A stretch of DNA of 64,000 nucleotides from Deinandra increscens subsp. villosa (GCA_039602395.1 JBCNJP010000006.1:65600509-65664508); one strand, 5' to 3'; numbered from the stretch's first letter, positions 46,780-59,356 are shown. Numbers and translations: made by a program. Notes: generated from the sequence alone by a model not told the origin.

Positions 46780-47275
46780 GTGATGGAGATTCTTGAGTTC
46801 AATGATTATAACTTATCTCGACATACAAGGAAGCTGGACAACAAGCTGCGCCGCCAGGCCTTTCTAAATAGCAAAATCTAGACGTGTGAAAACGACATTC
46901 ATCGACGTGGGAGTCGCAATATTACCATGCATGACCTTTTGGATATGACTGAGCCTGTCCACAGCCTCCGGCACGAGGTAACCAAAGGTATCAAACACAG
47001 TAAAAGGAGCACGTTTCTCAAAAAGGTTAAAATTGTCGGAACTAGTTATCCGAATTCCGGATCGGAGGCTTTGGTTTATTATTCTTTGGAGAAGAGGAGT
47101 GTTTTCTCGCAGATTAAAGGGGAAATTGGGATTTAGATTTGTTATGTAGGTGAAGAGCCTCCGACAGCAGAAGAGAAGAAGTCTGAGGCGGCGGAAACTC
47201 CGCCGTCAGAAACAGAAGAAAAGCCGCCGGAGGATAAAAAACCGGATGAAGAGATCAAACCCGAAGAACATATAA
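46780..47275 (+). pseudogene. fragment of an MCTP/QUIRKY-like C2-domain gene
   Basis: The frame from 46927 contains FLKKVKIVGTSYPNSGSEAL and then VYYSLEKRSVFSQIKGEIG. This is the end of a C2 domain as seen in plant multiple-C2-and-transmembrane proteins (QUIRKY/FTIP type). It is followed after a stop at 47134 by ICYVGEEPPTAEEKKSEAAE and a Pro/Glu/Lys-rich linker to about 47275. Upstream sequence from 46780 is only weakly coding. There are no further C2 domains or membrane segments. Stops and the missing remainder mark it as a captured or degraded fragment. Confidence 0.5.
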
Positions 47276-47436
47276 AGTTTAGCCGGATGACAAAGTTTAG
47301 CATGATTGGCTATGTGGCAAAATATTAATGGCTTATTTTTTACCACTTAGTAGCCGAATTTGGTGAGGTGTCTCACAACCATTGATTAAAAAGTCAATGG
47401 TCATTTTAACAAGGCTAAATGGATGTGAACATTGAT

Positions 47437-47790
47437 AACTAAAATGGGTTAAAGTTGATCATTTGGTGATTTAATTGATGACTAAAATGGGTTAAACGTT
47501 GGTCATTTTTTTTTTCAAATCTGATTATTGTAGCCTTAAATGGTCAACAATCAACAAATTACAATTAAAATATGTTTGGCGAAACATATTATTGGCAGTG
47601 TTTCGAACCTAATAACTAAAATGGGTTAAAGTTGATCATTTGGTGATTTAATTGATGACTAAAATGGGTTAAACGTTGGTCATTTTTTTTTTTCAAATCT
47701 GATTATTGTAGCCTTAAATGGTCAACAATCAACAAATTACAATTAGAATATGTTTGGCGAAACATATTATTGGCAGTGTTTCGAACCTAG
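47437..47790. repeat. 177-bp tandem duplication
   Basis: 47437-47613 and 47614-47790 are almost identical, differing mainly by one T in a poly(T) run. Both contain ACTAAAATGGGTTAAA twice and GGCGAAACATATTATTGGC. Confidence 0.85.
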
Positions 47791-48507
47791 GACCTCTCCA
47801 CTGCTTACAAAGCAACTAACCAACCCAACTAGAAAAGAACTTTTATTTAGCTTCTTTCATACATAATTTAACTATGAGTAGAAATATCATACTTTTTAAA
47901 TTTTGTTTTATACTTGATTTTACAACAATATAAAGATAACTAACCAACCCAACTAGAAGATTTTTTTGTAAAAAGGTTTACAACAACTGAATATAACGAT
48001 ATCTTAAACCATTGGAAGAAAAGCTTATAAAAGTTAAATTCTTTCAAATTTTTCAAAGAACTGAAAATAATGATTTTTCTTGAAAAATGGATGGTAAATT
48101 TTACCATTGTAAACCTTATATGCATATATATAATCAGTTACACTAAGTTGTAAAAATTGAATAACGTTTATATGTGCATAAATAACTTTTTTACAATAAA
48201 ATCAATATATTTATATTTATTTATGGGGTATAATCATATATTATGTAAAAATATATTGAATTTAACATTATAGTAAAGATCAACTATATATAAGACTAAA
48301 AAGTTGGACTTCAGTCGCTTCCTCACGTTTTTGTTCTACATGCGATTAAAAATGTATTTTTCGTCGAATAATCTAAATAAATCATTTACAAACAAAAGAA
48401 GGTAGAAGCCAATATGGTCAACTAACATCGTAATCAAACTATTAACGATTGTGCTAAACTTAGTGTACGTAATTATAATATATATATTTTTTATATTTTT
48501 GAGCTTG
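47791..48507. other. AT-rich intergenic DNA
   Basis: No gene or clear repeat is seen. The left end repeats the ACTAACCAACCCAACTAGAA motif found at 47815 and 47939. Confidence 0.4.
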
Positions 48508-48510
48508 TAA

Positions 48511-50403
48511 GGCTAAGTGTAATGGATAAAGCCCCATAAAGCCCCACAAGGGGCATTATGCGCCATGTGGACGCTGACTGGGCAAGGGGCTTTATGGGGC
48601 TTTATGGTGTAGTGGATAAAGCCCCATAAAGCCCACCATCATTACTTAATATTTATTTATTTTTTTTTTTTTTTTAAAAACTACTTTCATAAATATTAAA
48701 ACTAAAAAAAAATATTACAACTTAATTAAAATAAAACATACAACTACTTAAAAAAAAAAATTGCAACTAATCATCGGATGGCACGTCGTCGTAGTCTTCT
48801 TCATTTTCTTCATCGTCACCCTCATCAACCGGTGGGGTGGGGGCACGTAATTAATTGGCCTAAACGTCCAAGTGTGTTCAACCAAATCGGCTTTTAGAGA
48901 GTTATGTATCTCTCTTGAACGCAACATCGCGTAGTTTTGAAGTCTCTTTTCTTGTGTCGCTGGTGGCATCTCTTGGATGTGTTCGGGTCGAAAGTCGGCG
49001 CATATCGCAAGACCCTTATCCTCTTTGTTCATGTTGTGCAATAGGATAATTGCGCGCATGTAATCCTCCATCTTATCCTTCGTCCACAATCGACAAGGAT
49101 TTTTAAGAAAGTGCCATTTTTTTTTAGATTTCCAAAACAACACTCAACGTCCTTCCGAGCCGCTTCTTGAACCGTCTTGAAATATCGTCGCTTTTCATCA
49201 ATTGGGTCTTTGAAGGTCTTCACAATCATCGAATACTCCGGATATATCCCGTCACCCAAAAGATATCCATGTCGGTAGTAGGTTCCATTCGCGTAAAACC
49301 CGACCTTCACCATCTTATCGGATATATAATCCTCGATCACAGAAGAACCTTCCAAGATGTTGATGTCATTAAGGGACCCCGCGACACCACATTTGGCGTA
49401 CCAAATCCAACGATCGTTTGAGCAAACGGCTTGCAAAATAACCGTTGGACCTTTCTGATCACCCCTCGTGTGATGTCCTCGCCATTCGGTTGGACAATTA
49501 TCCCAAGTCCAATGCATGCAATCTATACTTCCAATCATGCCGGGTAAACCATGAACTTCTTCGTGGCGATCGTATAGATTTTGCATGTCGTTCCAAGTTG
49601 GTTTTCTCAAATACCGCGTCGTGTACAAGTCGGCAAGCCCTTTGCAAAATTCTTCAACGGTATCTCTCGTTGTCTTCTCGGCCATCTTCAAATATTCGTC
49701 GTTGATATCCGTAGTGTTGCCGAACGCAAGAATTTTTATCGCCGACGTACACTTTTGAATGGAAGTGAACCCAAGTTTTCCAGTAGCGTCGTACCGTTGT
49801 CTAAAATACGGTGAATGCTCCTCCAAATCTTTAGCTATACGCAAAAATAACCGTTTGGTTATCCGAAATCGTGTTTTGAACGTCTCATCGGAGTAGAGCG
49901 GTGATGGGCCAAAATAGTCTCTCATCAAATTATCGTTGGCCGCATTACGATCACGTTCAAGATGTCTCCGCTTGATAACCGGGCGTGGTACCGGCATGTC
50001 AAAAAGTTGAAGTGCGGCGGAGACAACCTCGTCTTCTTCATCGTCGAATAAACCGAGTCGAGTGGCGGAAGAGGGAGAGCCCATTTTTTTTAAAAAAATG
50101 TAGGGGAGTGAATTGAGAGAGATTGAGAGTATGTAGTTTATAAAATGTGGGAAGATATATATATATAGTTTGAGAGTTGATTTAAAAAAAAATTGAAAAT
50201 TAAAAAAAAAAAATAACCGTTGATATAGCCGTTCAACGGCTATATCTTTGAAAAAAATCCTCTTCTCCGGCGTTATCACGCTGACGCCCCGGGCGAATTT
50301 GGGCTCCATAACGCCCCATAACGCCTGGGCGTAGTGGGCCGGGGCGTTATATGGGGCGTTATGGGGCGTTATGGAGCCCAAAAATGCTCCATTACGAGTA
50401 GCC
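48511..50403 (-). mobile_element. PIF/Harbinger element, near-complete
   Basis: A 1893-bp element with TAA target duplications (48508-48510 and 50404-50406) and inverted ends GGCTAAGTGTAATGGA / GGCTACTCGTAATGGA. Both subterminal regions repeat GCCCCATAAAG/GCCCCATAACG. A second copy of the flanking sequence TTTTTTGAGCTTGTAAATAG at 50431-50450 shows the unoccupied site. The element encodes a transposase on the minus strand but no Myb/SANT partner. A hairpin GATATAGCCGTT-C-AACGGCTATATC lies at 50222-50246. Confidence 0.88.
48748..50084 (-). pseudogene. PIF/Harbinger DDE transposase with one frameshift
   Basis: The start chosen is the ATG at 50084 (MGSPSSATRLGLFDDEED); the longer upstream frame runs into the terminal repeats. 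The body matches plant Harbinger nucleases of the ALP1-like type, with catalytic Asp in GSIDCMHW, Asp in SLNDINILEGS and Glu in DVECCFGNLK. About 35 codons before the expected end of homology the frame breaks in a run of nine T (49117-49125). In the other frame the sequence resumes as LKNPCRLWTKDKMEDYMRAI and continues to the stop near 48748. So a single-base slip separates it from a full-length transposase. All catalytic acids are upstream of the break. Confidence 0.85.
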
Positions 50404-50799
50404 TAAATAGTGATCCATTAATTGAATTAATTTTTTGAGCTTGTAAATAGTGATCCATTAATTGATTTACGAATTCTGGTTACAACTCAACCCAAAGTAA
50501 GTTTTATAAAATGGTAACCGGTTTTTTATATGTAGATTTTTACGACTACAAAATCAAATTTTATTAACGATATTGTAATCAAGCTTTTTTTAAACGAACG
50601 TTTAAAAAATAGAAACAAATTTCAAGAAGTATGATACTTTCTACTTTTTTTTTTTTAATTTAATCACTTTTTACACACCTATATATCTTCCACATTTACA
50701 CATTTCTTTTACCTACTTTCATACATTTTCTATATCTTTCTATATCTCAAATTGCTATATCTTATGAATTGTTATAACGTCATTCAACATGAAGAACTC

Positions 50800-51850
50800 T
50801 AAGATACGGCTTGTTCACAAAAGAGGAGTCTTTATCGTGATCGTGTTGCAGCTCATGAACGCTTGGTGGAGTTATTTTTCTCCGACAATCCTCGTTTCCA
50901 CGAGGGTATTTTCAAAGATAGATTTCGGATGTCCAAATGATTGTTTACAAGTATTGTCTACGGCATTCAAGAAATTTTCCCATGGTTTACATTCCGTTAT
51001 GACGCGAGGAAGATGGAAAGTTTCACGCCTTTGCAAAAATATAGGGTAGCTATTTGTTAACTGAAATACGGTAACGTTACTGACGAATCTGTATACATGT
51101 CCGCAAGAACATCACGTGAATGCTTACATTATTTTTGTGATGCTATAATTAAGCTTTATAAAGATTCCGTGTTCGCCTAATAGCCATGATATTGCTCTTA
51201 TGTAAGATGCACATTTAGAAAGACATGGCCTTCCGGACATGATCAATAGCATCGATTGTACTCACTGGGAGTGGAGAAATTGTCCAACAAAATGTAGAGG
51301 ACAGTATCATCGGGGTGATTATGCAAAACCAACGATCATACTCGAGGTAGTTGCATCACAAGACACATGGTTTTGGCATGGATACTTTGGTGTTGTCGGT
51401 TCGAACAATGACATAAATGTTCTTAACCAGTCATCCTTGTTTACGAACAAGTTGCACGAAATTGCTCCAAGATGTCCTTTTGTTGTAAATGGTCGGCAAT
51501 ACAAGCGTGGGTATTACCTTGCTGATGACATATACCCCAGTAGGTCTACTTTTGTGAAGGCGCTTCGACATCCATTTGTAATAAAGGAGAATTTCATACT
51601 TTAAAATCTAAGTGGGCGATAGTTGATCGAAAAGGACGTCCAGTGGATAAAAAGCTAACGGGGAATATCATATACACTGTAATGATACTTCACAAAATGA
51701 TACTCAAAGACGAGGGCATAGCGATATCACCGGTAAAAAATATTAGAGCTGCAGGACAGCGAGACACATTTTAAGTTAAGATTCAACATTACGGAGCACA
51801 TCGCCGCAAACATGGAAGTCGTGTTAACGGAGGGAGAGCTAAAGCGTAGT
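50800..51850 (+). pseudogene. degraded second Harbinger (ALP1-like) transposase
   Basis: Disconnected coding islands read RDRVAAHERLVELFFSDN and FKDRFRMSK then a stop (about 50840-50945), INSIDCTHWEWRNCPTKCRG (from 51239), SNNDINVLNQSSLF, and then LKSKWAIVDRKGRP and MILHKMILKDEGIAIS (51600-51735). The segment that should carry the catalytic Glu (VERCFG type) is missing between about 51590 and 51605, where a frameshift also occurs. The orientation is opposite to the neighbouring Harbinger element and the sequence is clearly different, so it is not a duplicate of it. Confidence 0.75.
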
Positions 51851-52219
51851 TCTTCAGCTTGTATTGTGTTTTAGTTTGAAATATTATGTGGTATTTGTTT
51901 TTAAAGCTTGTTTTAAACTTTTATGAATTTTTAATTTTTTTAATGAATGTTTATGTTAAGATAAATGAATGTTTATGTTTAATTAAATGTTATATTTATA
52001 AATTGTTAAAAAAAATAATTTAAAAATATTTTATTTTGAACTACCCTAAACTACCTAGAGGTGACCATACCCCTTCAAAACAACTCTAAGGTTACTTTTC
52101 ATATAATTTTTTTCTCTCTCATGTGGCATTCTATCATTGTATAAAAAAAACTTTGCTAAACTACCTAAAAGACTATACCGCCCATCCTTAGAATTTTTTT
52201 AAAAAGAAAACAACCATAC

Positions 52220-55200
52220 CGCCCCTAAGAACATTTTTTAAAAGCAAAAAATACAAGGCGTTCATATTAAATGCACGCATTAAATACATGATTCGTATTA
52301 AATAAATGCATTAAATACATGATCATGACATTAAATACAAGGTCTTTGGCGACCATAGGCGGTGACATGACACAATCTAATTGGCTCAGAAGATGGTCGT
52401 GGGACCGTAGGTTTGAAACTCACTAATGACATTTTTTGAAAAGAAAAAAATACGAGGTCGTTCGCATTAAATACACACATTAAATACATGGTCGTGGCAT
52501 TAAACACACGGTCGTCGGCGACTATAGACAGTGACGTGACGGAATCCAATTGGCTTAGAAGACGGTCGTTTGACCCTAGGTTTGAACTCACTAAGGACAT
52601 TTTTTTGAAAAGAAAAAATAAATACACGATTGTTCGCATTAAATACTTGGTCGTGACATTAAATACACGCTCGTTGGCGACCATATACGATGCCGTGACG
52701 CATTCTAATTGGCCCAGAAGACGGTCGTGTGACCTTAGATTTGAAACCCACTAAGGACATTTTTTGAAAGAATAAAAATACGCGATCGTTCGCATTAAAT
52801 ACACGCATTCGTGACAATAAATACAAGGTCGTTGGAGACCATAGACGGTGATGTGGCGCAATCTAATTGACTAAGAATACGGTCGCGCGGCCCTAAGTTT
52901 AAAACTCAAAGACATTTTTTGAAAAGAAAAAAATACAAAGTCGTTCGCATTAAATACATGGTCGTGGAATTAAACACACGGTCGTCGCCGACCATAGACG
53001 GTGACGTGACGGAATCCAATTGACTTAAAAGACGGTTGTGCGACCCTAGGTTGAAACTTACTAAGAACATTTTTTAAAAGAAAAAAAAACACGATTGGTC
53101 GCATTAAATACATGGTCGTGACGATAAATACATGGTTGTTGGCGACCATTCTAATTGGCTCAGAAGACGGTCATGTGACCCTAGGTTTGAAGCTCACTAA
53201 GGACATTTTTTGAAAAAAAATAATACACGGTCGTTCGCATTAAAGACACGCATTTAGTACATGCATTAAATACATGGTCGTGGCATTATAACAAGGTCAT
53301 TGGAGATCATAGACGGTGACGTGACGCATTTTAACTGGCTCAGAAGACGGTCATGTGACCCTAGGTTTGAAGCTCACTAAGGATATTTTTTGAAAAAAAA
53401 AATACATGGTCGTTCGCATTAAATACACACATTAAATACATGGTCGTGGCATTAATCACACGGTGGGGACCATAGACAGTGACGTGACGGTATCCAATTG
53501 ACTAAGAAGACGGTCGTGCGGCCCTAGGTATGAAACTAACTAAGGACATTTTTTGAAAAGAAAAAAAATACACCGATTGTCTGCATTAAATACATGATTG
53601 CGACATTAAATACACTGTCGTTGGTGACCATATACGGTGACGTGACACATTTTAATTGGCTCAGAAGACGATCGTGTGACCTTAGTTTGAAACTCACTAA
53701 GGACATTTTTTGGAGAAAAAAAATACACGCTCGTTCGCATTAAAGACACGCATTTAGTACATGCATTAAATACATGGTCGTGGCATTATAATAAGGTCGT
53801 TGGAGAGCATAGACGGTGACGAGACGCAATCTAATTGACTAAGAATACGGTCGTGCGACCCTAAGTTTGAAACTCATTAAGGACAATTTTTTGAAAATTA
53901 AGAGAAAAAAAATACACGGTCGTCCGCATTACAATACATGGTCGTGTCACATAGACGGTGACGTGACCGAATCCAATTGACTTAGAAGACGGTCTTGCGA
54001 CCCTATGTTTGAAACTCACTAAGGACATTTTTTGAAAAGAAAAAAAATACATGATTGTTCGCATTAAATACACACATTAAATACATGGTTGTGACATTAA
54101 ATACACGATCCTTGGCGGCCATAGGCGGTGACGTGACACAATCTAATTTGTTCAGAAGACGGTCGTGCAACCCTAGGTTTAGAACTCACTAAGGATATTT
54201 TTTGAAAACAAAAAGAAATACACGGTCGTTCGCATTAAATACACACATTAAATACATGGTCGTGGAATTAAATACACGGTCTTTGGCGACCATGGGCGGT
54301 GACATGATACAATCTAATTGGCTCAGAAGACGGTCATGCGATCTTAGGTTTGAAACTCACTAAGGATATTTTTTAAAAAGAAAAAGAAATACACGGTCGT
54401 TCGCATTAAATACACATTAAATACCTGGTCGTGGCATTAAACACACGGTTATCGGCGACCATAGACGGTGACGTGACGGAATCCAATTGGCTTAGAAGAC
54501 GGTCATGCGACCCTAGGTTTGAAAATCACTAAGGACATTTTTTGAAAAGAAAATAAAAATGCATAATTGTTCGCATTAAATACACACATTAAATACACAC
54601 ATTAAATACATGGCCGTGGCATTAAATACACGGTCCTTAGCGACCATAGACGGTGACATGACACAATCTAATTGTCTCGGAAGACGGTCGTGTGACCCTA
54701 GGTTTGAAATTCACTAAGGATATTTTTTTTAAAAAAAAATACACGATTATTCGCATTAAATACACACATTAAATACATGGTCGTGGAATTAAATACACGG
54801 TCCTTGGCGACCATATGTGGTGACATGACGCAATCTAATTGGCTCAGAGGACGGTCGTGTGATCCTATGTTTGAAACTCATTAAGGACATTTTTTGAAAA
54901 GAAAAAAAATATACGGTATTCGCTTTAAATACACGTATTAAATACATGCATTAAATACATGGTCGTGACATTAAATACAAGGTCATTGGATACCATAAAC
55001 GGTGACATGACACAATCTAATTGACTATGAATACGGTTGTGCGACCCTAGGTTTGAAACTCACTAAGGACATTATTTAAAAAGAAAAAAAATACACGGTC
55101 GTTCGCATTTAATACACACATAAATACATGGTCGTGGCATTAAACACATGGTCGTCGGCGACCATAGGCGGTGACGTGACGGAATCCAATTGGCTTAGAA

Positions 55201-55740
55201 GACGGTCTTGCGACCCTAGGTTTGAAACTCACTAAGGACATTTTTTGATAAAGAAAAAAAATACACGATTGTTCGCATTAAATACATACATTGAATCCTT
55301 GGCGACCATAGGCTGTGACTTGACACAATCTAATTACTCAGAAGACGGTCGTGCGACCCTACGTTTGAAACTCACTAAGGATATTTTTAAAAAAATAAAG
55401 AAATACATGGTCGTTTATATTAAATACACACATTAAATACATGGTAGTGGCATTAAATACATGGTCCTTGCCTCCTTGGCGACCATAGGCGGTGCCATGA
55501 CGCAATCTAATTGGCTCAGAAGACAGTCGTCTGACCCTAGGTTTGAAACTCACTAAGGACGTTTTTTGAAAAGAAAAAAAATATACGGTATTCGCATTAA
55601 ATACACGTATTAAATACATGGTCGTGATATTAAATACAAGGTCATTAGCAACCGTAGACGATAACGTGACGCAATCTAATTGGTTCAGGAGGACGATCTT
55701 GCAACCCTAGACAACGGTCACCAGCAACCGTTATTGAAGG
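52220..55740. repeat. about 165-bp satellite array, about 20 units
   Basis: The conserved block GACGGTGACGTGAC, AATCTAATTGGCTCAGAAGA, CGGTCGTGCGACCCTAGG, TTTGAAACTCACTAAGGACA then TTTTTTGAAAAG recurs at a mean spacing of about 165 bp (52411 to 55541 holds 19 intervals). Between blocks are two to four shorter sub-repeats of the type CATTAAATACACGGTCGT. Units are diverged and vary in length (roughly 140-180 bp), so the array is old. Short frames inside it are not genes. Confidence 0.92.
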
Positions 55741-55820
55741 GCTAATTTGGAAACCAAATTTATCAAGAAGCTATGTAATAAGGTAAAGTTTGATCAAAAT
55801 GGCGGTTGAGGTTATTGTGA

Positions 55821-56558
55821 GATTTTTAGTTTGGATAAGAAGGATAAGAAGAAATTATAGACATTAGATCTTCAATTAAATAAAGATCTACGGGCCAAAA
55901 TTTTCATGGGTAGAATTAGAGAGAAAAATTAAACAAAACAATACATAGAATGGTATTTTTGACTTTTTTATCAAATTCCCCTCATTTTTTAAACCTTCAT
56001 AACTCTTAGATACGACATTATTTTTTTAAAAAAATTACACCATAAAAACGAGTGTTTTTTTTTATTTTTAAAACGCGTACAATGTTGTTATATATAAAAT
56101 TAATTTTTTTTACTCTTTCGATTGTATCAAAATGTTCAGATCATTGTGTTATTGTGTCAAAAAATTCAGATCATTGTTTCATATATAGTGCCAAAAACCG
56201 AACGAGTATTTAATTTTATATATAGCAACACAATATATATACTTTTGACACGACGACACAATGACACAATTATCTGAACATTGTGTCAAAAATCGAAAGA
56301 ATAACTTTTTTCACTTTTTATATAGCAACGCTATACGCGTTTTTTTAAAGATAAAAAAAAATGCTCGTTTTTATGGTGTATTTTTTTTTAAAAATAATGT
56401 CATATATGTAAAAGTTATGAATGTTTAAAAGTTTGTTTTTAAAAATTATTTTTTTTAGTTAACAAAAATGACTAACATTAATAATACATAACTTTCTCTT
56501 TTTATTATCAAGATCCAATAGTTAACTTCTGAAACTCAAAATAAACTTCTAAAATTCG
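55821..56558. mobile_element. non-autonomous fold-back MULE related to the 11-kb MULE
   Basis: The left end contains GGATAAGAAGGATAAGAAGAAATT then ATTAGATCTT (quoted in part). The right end reversed contains TTAGAAGTTT and TTGGATCTT. These resemble the right terminus of the big MULE (AATAAGAAGGGTAAGAAGTAATT). Inner arms 55983-56180 and 56250-56430 are long inverted repeats (CATAAAAACGAG, AACGCGTA, TTATATATA, TCTTTCGAT). The core carries ATTGTGTTATTGTGTC and its complement. No ORF is present. Confidence 0.65.
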
Positions 56559-56699
56559 GTCATTTTCAAGATTAATTCGTTTTTCTTTTCTTTTTCCTGT
56601 GAAATATTGAAAACTCGAGGGGTGAAACCGTACATAAGAGTTTAGTCCATATTATCACTTCTGCATTCCCATTTCCATTTCCATTTCCCCCTTTTTCAT

Positions 56700-59356
56700 A
56701 TGCTTACTGAAACAAAGATGAAGCGAAAAGCGACATCAAGCTGCTACACCAACGTCTATGGCGGTGGTGACGAACAGCAAGAAGACCGGCTCAGCTCCTT
56801 ACCCGATGTTCTTCTAATCTACATCTTCTCTTTCATCGACATCCGATTAGCAGTCCAATCTTCAATCTTGTCAAAACGTTGGGTAAATCTCTGGACTTCG
56901 CTCCCCGTTCTCAATTTCGATTCTTCCTCATTCGAAGAAGTTCCAATTTATAACGTCAGTAACTTCGTTTACAAGATTACTTTCGATAATTTCATCGATA
57001 AGGTTTTAGCCTGTCGTAATGCAACGATTAAGATCGACGGTGTTAGTATTAAGGTTACTAATTATAAAACCATGGCTAGGGTTTTTGATTATGCTTTGAA
57101 GCATCATGTGCCTAATTTGAGCATCGATACTTCTGAGTATTTAACTCAATATCGTACGTTTTTATGCTCGAAATCGAGTGATTCGTTGGTGAGCTTCACA
57201 TTGAAAGGGATGCTAGAATTTGGGATATTTCCGAAGTTTTCTGGTTTGGTTAGTTTGAGACTTGAGAGGGTTAAGATAGTTGAATCGGATGCCTTTTCGT
57301 GTTTCCCTAATTTGAAGGAGTTGTTTTTGGTGAATTGCAAGTTGCCTCTTGATTTGCATGATCTTCATGTGATTGCTCTTCAGCTGACAAGATTGACGAT
57401 TTTCTCGTGTTTTTATCATCCGATTCCTTACGAAAGGATTGTGCTTTTTACTCCGAAGCTTATGTTGCTTGAGCTCGATGGGCTTGTTCCGATGTCGTTC
57501 GAGGCGAAGCTTCCTGTTTTGGAGACGGTTCATATCGATTGTTGTTTTGCGTTTCCGAGAGTGTGTGATAGGAATCCTCATCAGCCTGATGAGGATCAAC
57601 AGAAGGTTAATCTGATCAAGATCCTTTGGTGTGTCAGAAATGCCAAATATGTTCATCTGTCTCCATCAACTGTTAAGGTATTGCTATATGTACAACTTCT
57701 TCATTGGTGTTTCGGAGTTTTAATTGTATTATATGAAAGTTTATGTTTCCTTGTTTGTGCTTGTTAAGTTCTGTTACCGTTGGCCTTTTCCGCTTTTGTT
57801 AAGTTCATGTTCTTCTGGGTTGAAATTGGTCAAGTTTTGTCAAATTAGGGTTAGTAGGAGACTGATACATGAAAACAACCAAAGGGATTTATGAGACGTT
57901 TGCTTGATAAAAAGGTTGATATGTTAAACAAATGAGAAAGACAGCTTTTTGTTGTAGATAAAGCTTATCTGGTTGTACGTAGAGCAACGCTTCACGTATG
58001 TGATGCATCGCCTTGAATGCTATCGTGTAATGTTATTAATTGAGCATAAATCGATAATATCCTCGTTTTCAGTTCTTATTAACTTTTGAGTGCATTTTCC
58101 ATTTTTATTGTTTTAAAAAGCATTTCACAAATCAAATCAGATCGATATGCATACTTTGATTGTCAATTACTGCTTCAAACTTTGACTCAGGATTGTCGAG
58201 TCTAAGCTAGTCGAAGATGATTTTGTTTATCCTTATACGCGTACCTTGCTTCTTGGCTACACTCTTGAGTTGTTTCTATGTAACTGAGTATATTGTTTAA
58301 ATATATGCTTCATCACTATTAATGCTCTCAGTTATTTGAATCTTTTCTCTGTGTGAAGCTTCTATTTTGTTTAAATACTTTTGTTCTAGGGCTCATGAAT
58401 ATTAGGGTTTATGCATTATAAGTTATAACGCCCCATGGCCGATCATTGTGCTGAATGTATATTCTCTGTATTGTTCATTGATAGAAAGTATTCAATGGAT
58501 ACAAAACCCTAGATTACGTGGTATTTTTCCTAAAATGACACTATTTTAACCGTTACAGTTAGTGCCCTCATTTAATTAGTGTATTAACGCACGTGTATTA
58601 TGTTTTCTTTATTTTTTGGTTTGAAGCTTCTATTTTGCTTATACTTTAGAAATGTGCTACACGCTAATTAGAGCACCTGTTTCATTTTCGTAACAAAGTA
58701 TCTTTGTTTTTGGGTTTCAGCTTCTCTCCCTATCTCATAGCAAGCTTGTTCAAGAACCTTCTCCATTTGTGAACCTTAAGGTTTTGAACCTTATCCCACC
58801 ACCAAACAAGCCCGTGCCTGAGCTTCATTCTTCTGTGGCGGCCTATTTGCTCAAAGGTTCTCCCGGAGTTGTCGTCAAGGCATTGCCCCGGTATGTTCTC
58901 TTTTTTTTTTATCACTCCATTTATTAATGGGTCTATTAAAATTATGTTTATGTTATATCTCTAGCATGTCAAAAGGGTGAAATGGAAATTTTACCTTGAA
59001 AAGAGAAAATGTCGGTTGTCACGTGGGTTGAAGTGTTTAACACGCCATTTGTGTCTTACCTTGTTCGATGTGAATTTTAACACACAAAACCTTCTAAATC
59101 ATTTATTGAAAGAATGATTATCATTGAAATAGTATAATTTTAAAAGTCATATTTGACACACCAACTATTTTAGAAAAAAAAATATAAATTTACTCTTTTT
59201 GACCCGTTAACTACCCCGTTAATCCATTTTGACATAAACAAAAAAAGTTACTCTTTTGACCCGTTAACTGCTCTGACCATTTGCTGTCTCTAGTTACCAA
59301 CAACAAATTCCCCATTTGCATAGTCTTACAATATTCTTTTTATTGTGTGCAGGTGA
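56700..59356 (+). CDS. F-box protein with leucine-rich repeats
   Basis: Exons at 56700-57677, 58721-58890 and 59353-59356 give 383 aa. The F-box is at about residues 29-70 (DRLSSLPDVLLIYIFSFIDI through SSILSKRWVNLWTSLP). It is followed by leucine-rich segments (SLVSFTLKG, GLVSLRLERVKI, FPNLKELFLVNCKLP, PKLMLLELDGL). F-box/LRR proteins of this plant class link substrates to SCF ubiquitin ligases. No FBD domain is seen at the C-terminus, which ends GSPGVVVKALPR. The last coding exon would contribute one base plus the TGA. If intron 2 is retained, the frame reads on into it and stops within 15 codons. An in-frame Met at 56718 is an alternative start. A MULE-type MITE ends about 140 bp upstream. 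Confidence 0.85.

Noticed and set aside
52331..55619. Several 60-120 codon ORFs in the satellite
   Set aside because: They repeat with the 165-bp unit, appear on both strands and lack codon structure.
57213..57656. 147-codon minus ORF
   Set aside because: Antisense to the F-box gene exon 1; basic composition is the shadow of its leucine-rich coding sequence.
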